A DNA stretch of 64,000 nucleotides. Origin: Oidiodendron maius Zn (lineage: Eukaryota; Ascomycota; Leotiomycetes; Myxotrichaceae). Under the pieces are notes generated by a model. It was not told the DNA's origin, did not search any database, and saw only the letters and a list, made by a program, of their open reading frames with translations. The stretch is taken from the NCBI GenBank assembly GCA_000827325.1, contig KN832880.1, positions 662,803 through 726,802 on the forward strand, in the 5' to 3' direction. Of this stretch, positions 1 through 11,725 are shown one piece after another; the first letter of the stretch is position 1, and each line of letters starts with the position of its first letter. The translations under genes and the position numbers were made by a program.

Positions 1-926
1 GGTATCAATTGGTGAGAAATTACACTGTTAGGCAACTTCTGAAAACCACAGTTGTGCCACCGGAATCTCGACACTCAGGCTCACGTGCCCGCGCCACCTA
101 TACTCTGGCCCTGCTCAGGTCTGCTCACTCTGTTTACGTATCTCGTCAGAAATCGTTAACTTTTACCGGGAGCCCGAAAGGTCCTGCTCTTGGCCTAATG
201 TCTGAACTTTACAATTATATATTCTATACTATTCTGTACTCTGTAACCTCTTCCAGTAACCCGCACTGAAAGGGCTAAGAAGAGGTTGTCGAGAAGGGTG
301 GTCTACCTTGAAGTACATCCGATACTCGATATGCCGGCACTAAAAACCAGACGATTGAACTCGCAGGAGGTGCTGTTTAGTGTTATGCATCAGGCATTGG
401 GGACTGCAGTTAATATGCTAAGGCGAGCTCATGGTTAGAGCCATGGTCTAGACTCTCCACACAGGCGTGCAACACAAGTCTGAGCCCCAGCAACCCCGCG
501 CCTTCACAGCAACGTCGGAAAAATATGCTCCTATGAGAAGACCATATTTCGACACCCTAAACGGAGGAATACCCGGTTAAGGAAAATATCCAACAGCGCC
601 ACATGACAACGTTCCATCCTGTGCAATAGAGTGGCGCTAACTAAATATGCTTACTGGCTAGCCGTGCATCTTTTATTAGGACTGGGTGCCTTATATAGAC
701 CCCTTCCCCGAATGAATGGGCACTTATCATAAGCGAAGTTCAAGCTTTCCCCATGCATACATCTTTCAGGGCCACGTCGTATTGGATTACAATTAAATGA
801 TCGTGGGGGCCGAGACAATAAAAGGAAGGGATTCTGGCTCGCTGAAATGTGGCGCACATAGAACGCCTTTTCCTGCAAGGCCGCCGTTGAAAGAAGACAT
901 AAACTGACGGGTTTATATCCCATACA
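1..926. other. Leading non-coding stretch
   Basis: No reading frame here has a signal peptide, domain or plausible splice structure. The last part is presumably the promoter and 5' leader of the small secreted-protein gene that begins at 927. Otherwise I see nothing in it. Confidence 0.5.
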
Positions 927-1803
927 ATGCATGTCAAGTCTGCAATCGGGTTTCTCACTCTGTCGTTCCTGGCTGGTGGGAATGCTGCTGATCAAGTTGT
1001 AAGTATCTCCCGGTATTCATTGGTTTGCTTCAGGCATCGTCTTCATCTGCTAGGCCGCTCGGCTCCTGGAAAGATCTGAAGTGTCCCGTGTATGACTCCA
1101 TGCGTTCTGTATAATTTGCATCTTCTATAGAAGCTTACCCTTCATAGCCATTTTACTAGCCGGGACTTGGGTCAACCGATATCAGCGTTATGAATGGCAG
1201 CATCATCGCAACCGTAAGAAATGAGCGCCGCCCCGGTCCCATTTTTCACTTACCAATAAATAATTATCTAGAGTGGCTCCACAACGACATACTCCATATA
1301 CTGTCCTGTCTTCTTCGGATTATGTGAGGTAAACCAACAGCAAACCGTTACTGAAGCTCCAGATCGTAAGCTCCTATTTTCCTACTATCAATACCCACAT
1401 CTGCTAACGCACTCACAGAGTTCGTGCAAACCGTTGAGTATGTTTTCCCCTTTCTTTCTACACTCTGGTCATGTCGCTCCAACTCCAACTAACGAACATC
1501 CCTCGCAGTTCCACGACCGTATCCTGCGACCTTACGGGCAGCCCAACCGCTACTACTGGAACTTGTACGTGGATTTTTAACGTCATCACCCTGGCAGACC
1601 AGGTCTCTACCCCCTCCTTCCTCACTACCTACGGATCATCCGAACTTCAAATCGGTAGCCTTACTCTCGCGGGAGCTGCAGCAGTCAACACTGGGACGAC
1701 CACCGCGAATGTAGCGAGTACGAGTAAGAGCGGTGCGAAGAAGACGGATGTTGCGATGGCACTTGTGGCGGGTGCCGCGGCTGGTGTTGGGATGCTGTTG
1801 TAG
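927..1803 (+). CDS. Small secreted, probably GPI-anchored protein
   Basis: Five exons: 927-998, 1160-1213, 1272-1365, 1419-1437 and 1509-1803, 534 nt in total, giving 177 residues. Residues 1 to about 20 form a signal peptide (MHVKSAIGFLTLSFLAGGNA). The middle is rich in Ser and Thr with a few Cys. The C-terminus ends in a small hydrophobic tail after a Lys-Lys pair (KKTDVAMALVAGAAAGVGML), the usual layout of a GPI-attachment signal. Every intron is GT-AG and 45-160 nt long. Known Pezizomycotina proteins of this kind sit in the plasma membrane or wall; the molecular role is unknown. A second ATG at 931 opens a frame without this signal peptide. The shape is well supported, the function is not. 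Confidence 0.75.
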
Positions 1804-2830
1804 GGAGAAATGGAAGAAAGGACTTGGACTGCCGGGAAGGTTTGTCTTCCATATTGGACCTGAGTGTGATAGTTCTTGGGGTGGAAGGAATAGATTGGAG
1901 TTACATATATGTCAGGTGTTAAATTTATGCCCTTTCGTAGTGCCTGTGCTAGCGCATATCTCTAGCTGTGTCGAGCATGGCAGTTGAAGGCAATCCGTCG
2001 CGCTGTCACACCAGTGAGGTAATCCAACGGTCGATCAACTTCACGAATGTTCAAGGAGTGGAATAAAAAATTATGAGCGAAGGTGTACGTAACAGAACCG
2101 AGAGAGAGATGTCAGAATGGGCGGTTGAGAGGGGTGGAAAGATGGCGAGCAGAGACGTCGAGGAGAGCGCAGAGCGTGAGAGTGAAGACGGCGCCAGGAC
2201 GGGGCCACCGCGTTAAATAAAATCTCTGTAGGCAATAAGGCCATGTAAGTGATTAATTTGGCCACCTTTGAAGGGGCCATCATTTTCGAGAGGGTTTGGG
2301 TTTTGACAGTTTAAGACCTCAGGTCGGTGTTGGAATTGGGTGTTCTTGCTGGGTCTTTAATGCGGTGTGCTCCATGAGCATTTAAAGTACTTCATTCAGT
2401 TAGGCTCCAAATATGTAAGCGGGTTGGAAATCCTCTACAAGCACCTACTAAACCCTCCTTGAAATACCGCAGTGGTCAAAGTGGTAGCAGTCTTACTGAG
2501 TATGTCTACGGCTTCGTCCTCAAACCTGATTTGGTGCGCCTCTGTAGTCATACCGTTGCCGATGCACTGCCACAATTTCGACTTTGGTCATGTGCTGAGC
2601 GAAGGCAGCAGATCTTGAGAGCTGCATAGACAGGAGGTCTCCAGATGCATGAGCCCGCGCCAACACGACATGGTACATACAGTAAAAGCTTGTTAGACAG
2701 AGACCCACTGAACATGGCATGAGAAAATAGTCCCCCGAGATTCAGCCGACTCGTGCAGTCGGTGCACGGAACCTCTTCTGTCTCTTGTCACGCCCCTGTG
2801 TTTTATCTGCTTTAAGATAATTGAACAGCG
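1804..2830. other. Intergenic, no gene seen
   Basis: Only short open frames without recognisable domains or splice signals. It contains the 3' flank of the small secreted-protein gene and the promoter of the gene at 2831. Confidence 0.5.
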
Positions 2831-3865
2831 ATGAATAAGATCAGCGAACCCCTTACTACCCTAGACGAGGCCACTCAAGCTCTCTATAATCGAGCCATCG
2901 CCGACCCCTCTTCCCTAACCGATCGAGAACGAAGAATCATTACCCACCGCCCACCTCCCCAAGAGGAAGATGCCCTTTGTCGCACAGCCTGCGAGCAGAG
3001 CGTGTCTGAGCTAGTTACTAAAGCCATTCAGAAGGGAGACTCGCTAACATGGAAGGAAGCCCACCTACTGAGTGCCGGTTTCGTCCCAAGTCAGGCGGGA
3101 AGACTGCTGAGTGAGCGAGTCCGTATGAGCGAAACTGATCGGGATCTGACCCACCGGGCTGCTGCTGCCGCCACGACAGAGGAAATGGAGGTCGCCCAGG
3201 GCAATGCTCGAGCCGTCCTGACAAGATTTCATGCCGCCAAAGGGGAGGCGCTCAAATTCCTCAAAGACAGCGATATGCAAAATATCAAATACGCGATGAA
3301 TGTGCCATGGCAGGAGCACGTGCTTGGTCTCACCGAGACGACGGTCTGTGGACTGGTGATCTTCATCTCGGATGTGCTAGACGGTGCGTCATTCAAAGGG
3401 CAGATCGAAGCTGCCATGCGCCACGGGTTCAATTGCTATCCTAACCTCACGAACAAAGCGGTGGTGGCGAAGTTTACTCTGTACTGGGTAGAGGATAACA
3501 ATCCGCGTGCTCTCCGAGATCGCTTCACCTCTATGCGAGATGGAAACTCGTTTCCTACTGGACTGCGGTCAGATGCGTTCCTCTACGTGGACCAGGTGGC
3601 CATGCGATCGCGGGACACGGCAAGGCCGTTTGTCTGGCTGTGGGAGCCAAACGAGACCGCAGTACCGTTGAAGGTGGATATTAAACATATCGCTCCAGCT
3701 CTGTTTGCACGTCTCACGCAGCGTGATCTGGCAACGGAAAAGGAGAGAAAATGGCCGTATCGAGATACTCCAGAACTTCAGCACCTACATCGGGCGGCAA
3801 ACAGGTCATCAAATACGGAAGGAGAGCTGGATGGGATTTGGCCACCGGCTCATCGTTTAATGTGA
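2831..3865 (+). CDS. Hypothetical fungal protein
   Basis: Single-exon frame of 344 residues starting at an ATG just after an A-rich leader. The protein is charged and hydrophilic, with Arg/Glu-rich helical stretches (residues 25-40 and 85-130) and no signal peptide or clear membrane span. I do not recognise a named domain. From about 3745 a second frame, shifted by one base, stays open to the stop at 3942 and reads more like protein (YGRRAGWDLATGSS, then NTLGLQEYGIPFAAIELS) than the last 38 codons of the first frame. The true C-terminus may therefore lie in that frame, through a one-base indel or a sequence error. The coding nature is likely, the function unknown and the 3' end uncertain. Confidence 0.6.
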   Translation: MNKISEPLTTLDEATQALYNRAIADPSSLTDRERRIITHRPPPQEEDALCRTACEQSVSELVTKAIQKGDSLTWKEAHLLSAGFVPSQAGRLLSERVRMSETDRDLTHRAAAAATTEEMEVAQGNARAVLTRFHAAKGEALKFLKDSDMQNIKYAMNVPWQEHVLGLTETTVCGLVIFISDVLDGASFKGQIEAAMRHGFNCYPNLTNKAVVAKFTLYWVEDNNPRALRDRFTSMRDGNSFPTGLRSDAFLYVDQVAMRSRDTARPFVWLWEPNETAVPLKVDIKHIAPALFARLTQRDLATEKERKWPYRDTPELQHLHRAANRSSNTEGELDGIWPPAHRLM

Positions 3866-3942
3866 ATCCTGAATTTAACACTTTGGGTTTACAAGAATAC
3901 GGAATACCCTTTGCAGCAATAGAACTTAGCAGGAGGAAATAG

Positions 3943-4627
3943 ATCAGGCGACCTAAATCTGCCAATAGTCATAGCAGCTCTCGGGAATAAGATCAAGAAT
4001 GGGAAAGCGGGGATAATGAAGATCGAACCTTAGTCCTCGTGGTAGCTGGGGCTTCTTGGTGGCTGAGACTTTTTGCTCTTCGATGATAGCGACTCGGGTA
4101 GTCGTGATCCGAGTTGTCACCAGGCATTTTAGCGAAAAGTGTCAGGCTCAACTGTAGATGCTTGTCGCCCGATGCCAAGAAGACCTACTCATCAACTAGT
4201 CCTGTCCACCACTACGTCATGATCACCGTCTAGTAACCAACAAGTATATTAATATCTTTTTTGGATCACTGTAAATGGCCTTCTTTGCCATATAATTTGG
4301 GGTTTTCTACGTCACAAAATTCTGCAGGGGTACTATATCCCAGATGCAGTTAGCCTTTATACTTCTCACTCTTACTGTACCAGATTCCGAATAAGGTGTT
4401 TCGCCCCAACTATTCTGCAGTTTTCTTGCCTGCTGCGCATTATTGAATTATTTCAAGAGCGTTTTGATATCATGGCGCATCCGACATTACTCGACCACTG
4501 TGTAAGCTGCTCTATAGCGAGTTACTAAAGCACACAGACACCCTCCAACCATTCACTTCACTCTTACATTTGTTTCCTCTCATCCTCTTACCAGAGTATC
4601 AGGATCTGAGCAATAAGACTAATAAGA
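3943..4627. other. Intergenic, promoter of the b561 gene
   Basis: No coding frame I can support. The final 150 bases are pyrimidine-rich (a run of CTC/TTC around 4555-4590), common just upstream of fungal start codons. Confidence 0.5.
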
Positions 4628-5407
4628 ATGAAGGTCCACGCTCTTGCGCTAATAGCGCTCATGCTGTCATTTGGTGAGTCGGCTTGCTTAACATAGGGGA
4701 TACTTTGTCTAATCTACAACCAAGCACCTGAGATAGTCTTCGGCCAGGAAGTCCACGATGCTCTCAGCGCTGCAGAGAAACAAAAGCGAGATTACGATAC
4801 TTATATCGTCTTCAATCGGAAACGGAATGCGCACGCCTGTATTATGTCGATTGTTTTCATAGTCCTTTACCCCTTAGGCGCCATCTCCATTCATCTGCCC
4901 ATCGAACAAATCCCATTCTTGAGGAACACATATCTCAAGAAGAAAGTCATGGCGATACACGCTCCAATCCAGGTAATAGCTTTCGTCATGATGGTCGGCG
5001 GTATGGCGCTCGGGATCCGGATCGCTCACGATCTCGACTACCTCAACCATCCTGTACATTGCCACGTAGCTATTGGCTTACTCGTCGTCTCCACTATCAT
5101 TCTATTCCAACCTATCATGGGTATCCTCCAGCACCGGCACTTCAAGAAGACAGGAGGCAAGAGCATCTTTGCCTACTTGCACCGTTGGATAGGACGTGGT
5201 GCCATTATCTTGGGGATGGTTAACAGCGGCCTGGGCTTCCAGTTAGCCGAAACTACTGGTGTGATAGTGCCAACTAGTTCGTACGTCAGAAGCTACGTCT
5301 TGCTCGGCGTTCTCGTTTCCTTCTGGTTCAGCTTAGTTGTGTTCGATAGCTATAGGGCGCGCCAGCAAAAGGCCACTGTGAATAAGAGAGAGGGGGCAGG
5401 GGCTTGA
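4628..5407 (+). CDS. Cytochrome b561-type membrane protein
   Basis: Two exons (4628-4673 and 4725-5407), 242 residues. A signal peptide (MKVHALALIALMLSF) is followed by a short polar stretch and then about five hydrophobic spans. Conserved-looking His residues lie at the span edges: NAHACIM, MAIHAPIQ, HCHVAIG, LQHRHF and YLHRWIGRG. That pattern is the cytochrome b561/ferric-reductase-like fold, which carries electrons across a membrane on two hemes held by these His. Many fungal relatives carry an N-terminal DOMON (cellobiose-dehydrogenase-cytochrome-like) domain; here only about 40 residues precede the first span, so it is missing. The electron donor and acceptor cannot be read from sequence. 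The family call is good. Confidence 0.8.
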
Positions 5408-6834
5408 TGAGGGAAATACGAGCAGTTAGTAGCATATGTACATTAACTTAACCAGCGTTGCCTAAATGAAATAATACAAGAACCGCGCTACTATCTAAGC
5501 TACAGATTTTAATTCTGTGGGTCGGGGTAAAAGGGATGGCTAGCCCATAATTCTCTATCACTACTAGGAATATTGGAGATACATATACTGGTGAACGATT
5601 GGAATTTATTACACTAATTCTCCCTTTGAACTGACCGTACAAGTATCCGCGATAATCAATGACTTCTACAAAAAGCTGAATACATTACGTGGCCAAAAGA
5701 TCTTCTTCTACACCGATGTTGGATTTCAAGCTCATAAAGATGCACTATTCTGAGAAAACACGGATACTATTGTAAAATTTGAGGTTATATAATTAACAAA
5801 AATGGGGTTGAGAAAAAGTACTTTCCAGTAAGATGTCGACCTGGCTTCAGTTCAAAAGACTCAAATTGACCCACAATTTCAACAAATTGCGAGTGCAGGT
5901 TAAAATTGTCAATCAATTTTAACAAGGAGTGCTAGCTTATGGCTTGCATGAAACCTTTAGACTTTCAGAGGAAAGGGCTTAATAGCCAAATAGCTCTTGT
6001 GGGTCCAGAAAACCCCCCAATTCCAAAATACGTATATATATGTATATATAATTTTACTTTATTTTATAATTTATGTTGTATATTTTATTCGATATAATGG
6101 GGCGATTCAACGCTCAACTGGGGAGACTGAGTTCGCTCTCTGATGTCTGGTTACCGGAAATTATCATGCTTGCCGCAGTCCGGTCCTCTCCTTACGAAGA
6201 CCTCCAAATGGAGGTCTCACATCTAGAGAAGACCGAGGAAAGACACTACAGTAAATTGAGAAAACTCAGCTTCGGGCTAATACATAGCGATTTTGCATTT
6301 CGCTCATTCTTTGCCGAGCCGAATCTGAAACTATGAATAGGGTGCAAGAAAGGTTGTCTCTTAAGCTATGACTCGCCGGTGAAATATGTGCCTTGATAGA
6401 TAATTACAACCGCACTGAATTCGGGGGACACTGTACCAAGCATCAGAGCCAGAATAGGATAGAAGCAGAGAGAAGAGAATGATATTCAGAACTAGAATTT
6501 TCTACGGAGAGGAGTCCCTTCCTCAGGCAGGCGCTTATTTTCGTAGTCATTCTCACACATATGATGTGCTGTGAGATACAGTAACAACATGACTTCCTTT
6601 TGGTGCTGAAATTTGATTTGGGGTCTGCTTCGCGTTTGGCATATTTCTTAAGGAGGTACCGCACGCCCATGCTTGCACAGCCTCGTGCGGCTAACCGCAA
6701 GGCAACCATCAGCTTCATTATCCACCGCCACGACCTGCTTTGGGACACGTCCTTCTTAGCCATCATCACAAGAGCAGTTTGACCATCTCATCATTGTCGG
6801 AACTGCTGGTGGGTCAAGAGCTCTAGTGGCTAAG
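5408..6834. other. Long AT-rich intergenic region
   Basis: About 1.4 kb. The part from 5640 to 6075 is markedly AT-rich, ends in a TATA microsatellite-like run near 6030-6070 and holds short imperfect palindromes (around 5865-5925). A small open frame at 6073-6336 (87 residues) has no recognisable feature and I do not call it. The region could be a decayed repeat; nothing in it proves this. Confidence 0.4.
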
Positions 6835-9800
6835 ATGGCCGAAGCCGTAGCTCTTGGAGCAAGTATCATTGCCATCTGCCAAATCGCAGACAGGCTGATC
6901 GGGCTTTGCAAATTCTATATCGAGACGGTTAAAGATGCACCATCAGATCTCCGTAAGATCTTGGTCGAGCTATCAGCGCTCAAAACAATCTTTCAGGATT
7001 TGGAATTCTTAAAGAGATGTGACAGCAAACTATCTGCTGTCCTTGAGAGTATGGCTGGCAGCGATGGATCTATCGGCGCTTGTCGCCAGGCTGTTGCTGA
7101 TATGGAAAGGCTCTTTCCACAGGATTCCGTCAACACACACAAATCTGCGGGTAGAGCATCAAAGAAAAAGAAAGTTGCATACATGGTCACCTTGACCGAG
7201 CTCGCGTGGCCTTTGAAGGCGAGCAAGGCGATGAAGCTGTTGCAGGATATTTCGATGCATAAAACAACTATCACTCTTGCACTCACCGCCAACTCATTGT
7301 AAGCAGCCGTCTCAAGGTCTACGCTTGTATCTCAGCTGCGGATGATTTTTGACACATAGCAGACATGATATTGAAAACATAAAAAATCGCGCTATCGAGA
7401 TCCACGATATTCTGACAGGTATGCAAGAATTTACCTCAAGTCCCTTCCTTCGTTTAATGGAGATGCTCATTTTATCGCGGTCAGAGACCCAACGTCATGA
7501 AGTGTTCAAATGGCTTCAGGTTACTGATCCATCGCCCCTCCATTACCGGGCCCACAAGCAATACGAGCCTAAGACTGGTGGCTGGATGCTCCGCGCTCCC
7601 GAATGGAACGACTGGATTGAATGTAAAAATCGTTCGCTCTGGATCCATGGAATTCCAGGGGCCGGGAAGACTGTTCTTGCCTCATATTTGATAGAGGAAA
7701 TCAGCAGCCACTGCAAGGCTTGGTCGGAAAATCGATGCACTCACATCTATTACTATTGTCACTTTAGCCACAATCAGGACGAAGCTGCGCCCTTTCTAAG
7801 ATGGGTAATTAATCGACTATGTCGCACGACTAATGCGGTGCCAGGTCGCGTTTACGATATGTTTAAGCATGGTGACACGCCAAACCTCGTGGATCTCATG
7901 GATGCGCTCGACATGATGCTTTCTGCCAGCTTCGATACCGTCTACATTATCGTTGATGCGATCGACGAGAGCATGCCAAGAGCTGATCTCCTCAAAGTCT
8001 TGCGCGATTTGGCAACTGACGCACGATTTGAGAAAATCCAGCTTTTGACAACTAGTAGAGAGTATCTCGATATCGAAAGAGTCATGGAAGAGGTATCTCT
8101 AGGAGTTTCGATGCACAACTCTCTGGTTGATGAGGACATTAGAATTTATGTTCAATCTCAGCTGCAAACACTTCCAAACTTCAAACGATGGCCAACCAAT
8201 TTGCTCGCTGAAGCCGAGCAAGCTTTGATGCTGAAAGCCAAGGGAATGTAAGTGAAATGGAACTCATTCGCGAATGAGTTGGTTAATTTATGTTTTGCTA
8301 GGTTTCGCTGGGCAGTCTGCCAAATTGACGTACTTCGAAGGCTAAAACCTATGAGCCGTTCTATCTCGAATGTACTAGCAAACTTACCAAGAACTCTGGA
8401 CGAGACGTACGAGAGAATATTTCTCGGAATCCCTGATGACGATAGGCTCTTCGTTCATCATGTTTTGAAGTGGATTTACTACTATAACGACGGGAGAAGA
8501 GTTTTCCGTGGTGACATTCCGAGGTCAATACTTCTCCAGGCAATCGAGCGAAGCACTTCTTATTTATCAAACAGCCAACAAGACTTTCTTTACGACGAGG
8601 AAGCTCTGCGCGAGCTATGTGGATGCCTGATAGTGATTACACCTAAAAGATTCAGCGAAATGGAAAATGCTTCTGTGACATTCGCACATTACACCGTCTT
8701 GGAATTCTTGCAGTCCACCAGGATATTCAACAGCCCCGTTGCTTTCTTCGGAATTGAAAAATTAAGCACGGCTGTTGATTTTACCCGGGTTACGCTTATA
8801 GAAGCATTGGACGCTGACTGCAATATTATAGGTAGCAAAAAATTTTCTAACATGGATCTTACTGCTATTGCAAATGTTGTAGTTGGAGATTTCAACAGCT
8901 ATTGCACTGCCTCAGCCATGCTTAGCATAAGCTCTTGGGAACATCATCTCAACGACCAAGACGACTTAGTAACTCTAATTTTCGATATAATGAATCCCTC
9001 AAAGCCGCACTTTGACAGTTTGTGCAATTCTCTTGATATTTTCAAGAACTTGCTACTCACTTTCACACACAATGACGCCCTTAGTATTGGGCAATTTTGG
9101 AATAATTTTTGGGTTGTACCTCCAGCAAACATAAACTCGGCAATACTCCTTGGACTACTAGGAGTGAAGAGAGCTGAATTATTTCTTCCCAAACTAATGA
9201 AGAAAGTCAACATCGAGGCCCTTTTCCAGGAAGAAGTTTTCCTCGTTACAAAAAAGGTCTACCGCACTAATAAAGTTGGCAGAACTCGGTCGTATCACAT
9301 TAAAGGGTCTATAGTAGATGCAATTGCACAGTTGGTAATACACACAGACTGGTCCCACACTCTGTTCTGTTCACTGTTGGATTCTGGGGCAAGACATCTT
9401 AATGCTTCCGCCACTCTGTTGTCATACATCGGATCGCACCCACTGTGCGGGAGCCATGGCGATTGTGGAGAGACCTGTCCTTTGATTAGACTACTGCAGC
9501 TGGGGGCGCGACCAGACGCCTCAGAGTATCGAGTCAAGCCACTGCAGATCGCTGTGGTATCAGGGGATTTTAAAGGGGTCGAAATTCTGTTGCAGGCGGG
9601 GGCAGATCCCAACGATTGCGGAAATGAAAATGGAATTGCGTGGAATAATGAAGACTTCCTTGGGCAATTCAACCATCTCGGTGGATGCAGCCCGCTTTTC
9701 ATCTACAAGGAATTTAAACGCATTGCTGTTGATGATAGTAGAATTCCGTGGGCCAATGCAAACCGCAATAGAATTGAGGAACTTCTTGTGGCCGCCCGAG

Positions 9801-9868
9801 CTAGGTCATTTAAAGAGGATTGGGCTTGTGAAGATAACCGAAGAGGAAGGATTAGCATCAGAATATAG
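6835..9868 (+). CDS. NACHT-domain STAND (NLR-like) protein with ankyrin tail
   Basis: Three exons (6835-7298, 7360-8247, 8302-9868), 972 residues. Residues 1-150 resemble the fungal N-terminal STAND/HeLo-like domain (AEAVALGASIIAICQIADRL, then KDAPSDLRKILVELSALK). A NACHT ATPase follows: Walker A GIPGAGKT near residue 251 and Walker B YIIVDAIDE near residue 351. The segment after the second intron (FRWAVCQIDVLRRL) is typical of the fungal NACHT winged-helix region. The C-terminus has only one or two ankyrin-like units (residues 840-895; LLQLGARPDAS, EILLQAGADPND). By family this is a cytosolic nucleotide switch for non-self recognition or programmed cell death. The start was set at the first ATG of the frame. 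The frames are intact throughout. Confidence 0.88.
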
Positions 9869-10482
9869 GAGAGCAATAATGATTCGAGTGATGAGGAGGC
9901 TCCGTAGCTGAGTGTGAGGAAAGTCAGCGAAAGTCATGAGAGTGAATCTAGTAAGGAGGAAGGTGCAAGGCCGAAGAAGTGGGAAAGCAAATATAGCAAT
10001 ATTAGTTGAGGTTTAGCACGTCTGGAATTTGAGCGAAAGATAGCGGCGGCATATGTTCCTTGACATTTCTACCGAATACAGCCAGTCAAAGGCGACCCTG
10101 TCCTCATATATGTCGCGTATCATGCGGGCTTAGTGCGATTTCTCCTGCTGGTCATTCCGGTTGATACAATATGGCTGGCCTGGACAAGTTTAGTCGACAG
10201 GCGGCGAGCTAGCTGGTAAGAGACATCTAGGAATCTCGGTCCGGCCTCCATCGACCCGCAATTGCACTTGATCCACTACCTCATCAGTTGCTTGCCACAG
10301 ACATATGAGAGGGCTTCGATCTTAAGCTCCCGGCCCTGCAGTCAATCATGTTGATTACCAGTCACGGAGCTCATACTATGCAAGGTGGCAGCCGTGATCA
10401 ATCTGTATTCCTTAAAAAATGGAAGCTAACAATAACTACATAACTTATAGAGCTCGAAAGCTAGCTATCCATACCCGCTCAA
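9869..10482. other. Intergenic between NLR gene and regulator stub
   Basis: No intact coding frame. It may include decayed upstream parts of the transcription-factor-like fragment that follows, but I cannot align any of it by eye. Confidence 0.4.
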
Positions 10483-10884
10483 TTGCAACCACAAAGTATA
10501 GAAGAGGACCTTATATATTTGCTTGATGCATTTGACGTCCTAGCACCGCCTGATGATGATAGAAGTATCTACATAGAGGCGAGAGATTACGTGTTATACC
10601 ATTATCGAGCATTCTTTTACGGTGCAGTCATGAAGACGCTTCGACGGTTTGTTATAACTATGGCCGCGGGGTGTCGGCCGGGATATCGTCGAATACTCGA
10701 AAGACATGATCCGCTCGCGATGGCACTGATAGCAAGAATACTAGTCCTGGTAAGCGGACTAGGCCATGCTTGGTGGGTAAATGGGGAAGGAGACTACGAA
10801 GTTGTGGAACGAGACGTCAGGGCCATCCGTGAACTCATGCCCGCGAACTTGCGCTGGGCGATGGATTGGCCATGCGGGTCCTAA
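10483..10884 (+). pseudogene. C-terminal stub of a Zn-cluster-type regulator
   Basis: An open stretch of about 133 codons resembles the C-terminal end of fungal Zn2Cys6 regulators of the sterol-uptake type: a helical core (IEEDLIYLLDAFDVL), then DPLAMALIARILVLVSGL, a Trp-Trp motif (HAWWVNGEGDYEV) and an end at WAMDWP. In those proteins this is the last segment of a long regulator. Here no Zn-cluster or middle portion is visible upstream, there is no ATG at the front (the frame begins at a TTG), and an in-frame stop lies just before it. I read it as a remnant. It could instead be the last exon of a gene whose earlier exons I failed to see. Confidence 0.45.
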
Positions 10885-11725
10885 ATGGACAGAGTATCCT
10901 GAATAGGGACTAACATAAGTCTAGTGGCGCGCGAATAACTAGAATTGTTATGATAAAGATATCACTAACGATAGTTAAGCACTCCACGAAGTAAGGTTTG
11001 ACGCCCTCAACCATCTAGCAGAGACAGAGCTAATCCATTAGCAAACTAGTAATCCTGACCACAATTTTGCGATGATATTCTTCCTCCTGAAAGCACTAAA
11101 GCCTATTTGAGGATGTTAGAAGTGGGCAACTACATAATTGCAAGAGGATCCGAACGATCGGCAAAGTTGAAGGCATGTAATTTCTCCGCATGCATGAGAT
11201 CTTGCATGTGCCAGAATTAGACTGTCATTTAATAATGGTGCAAATATTATCTTCATAATATGCGACGCTCGGATGGGGTTAAAATTATTTGGCTCACATA
11301 TTCGGCTGTCCGGAGCCCCGCCGACAACTACCCCGGACCAGAAGATCCTCCGGTAGCTGCTCCTGCTGCCGTTCACAACCACTCTCGCTGGTCAGAATAC
11401 GTCTGGAATGTCACTCAATATAGAATCAAGTTTTATTACTGGCGGCAAAACTTACGTTAGAGTGGGGGAATATGGATCGTTCACGTGAAGTCCGTATTGG
11501 AAGAGGCAAGGATGGTGAATTTGCTCAACGGGAGCATCGGAATCAAAGAAAAGCATCTAATATCCCATAAATCATTTCTACAAGTGCTTCATATCTGGCC
11601 TTTGGTTCTGACTTTAGGGTTATCATCCTATCTGTGCCGTTTGTTTCGTGTCCTTTGCCTCATTAGACTGCGCCGACGGGAGTTGGTCCTCTACATCGTG
11701 AATTACTTCGAAATTCGAAGGCACC
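10885..11725. other. Intergenic upstream of GH88
   Basis: No supported gene. Short frames at 11260-11460 and 11485-11760 lack any recognisable feature. The right end is presumably the GH88 promoter. Confidence 0.45.

Noticed and set aside
6073-6336. 87-residue frame in the AT-rich region
   Set aside because: No domain, signal, splice or homology feature visible; length is compatible with chance.
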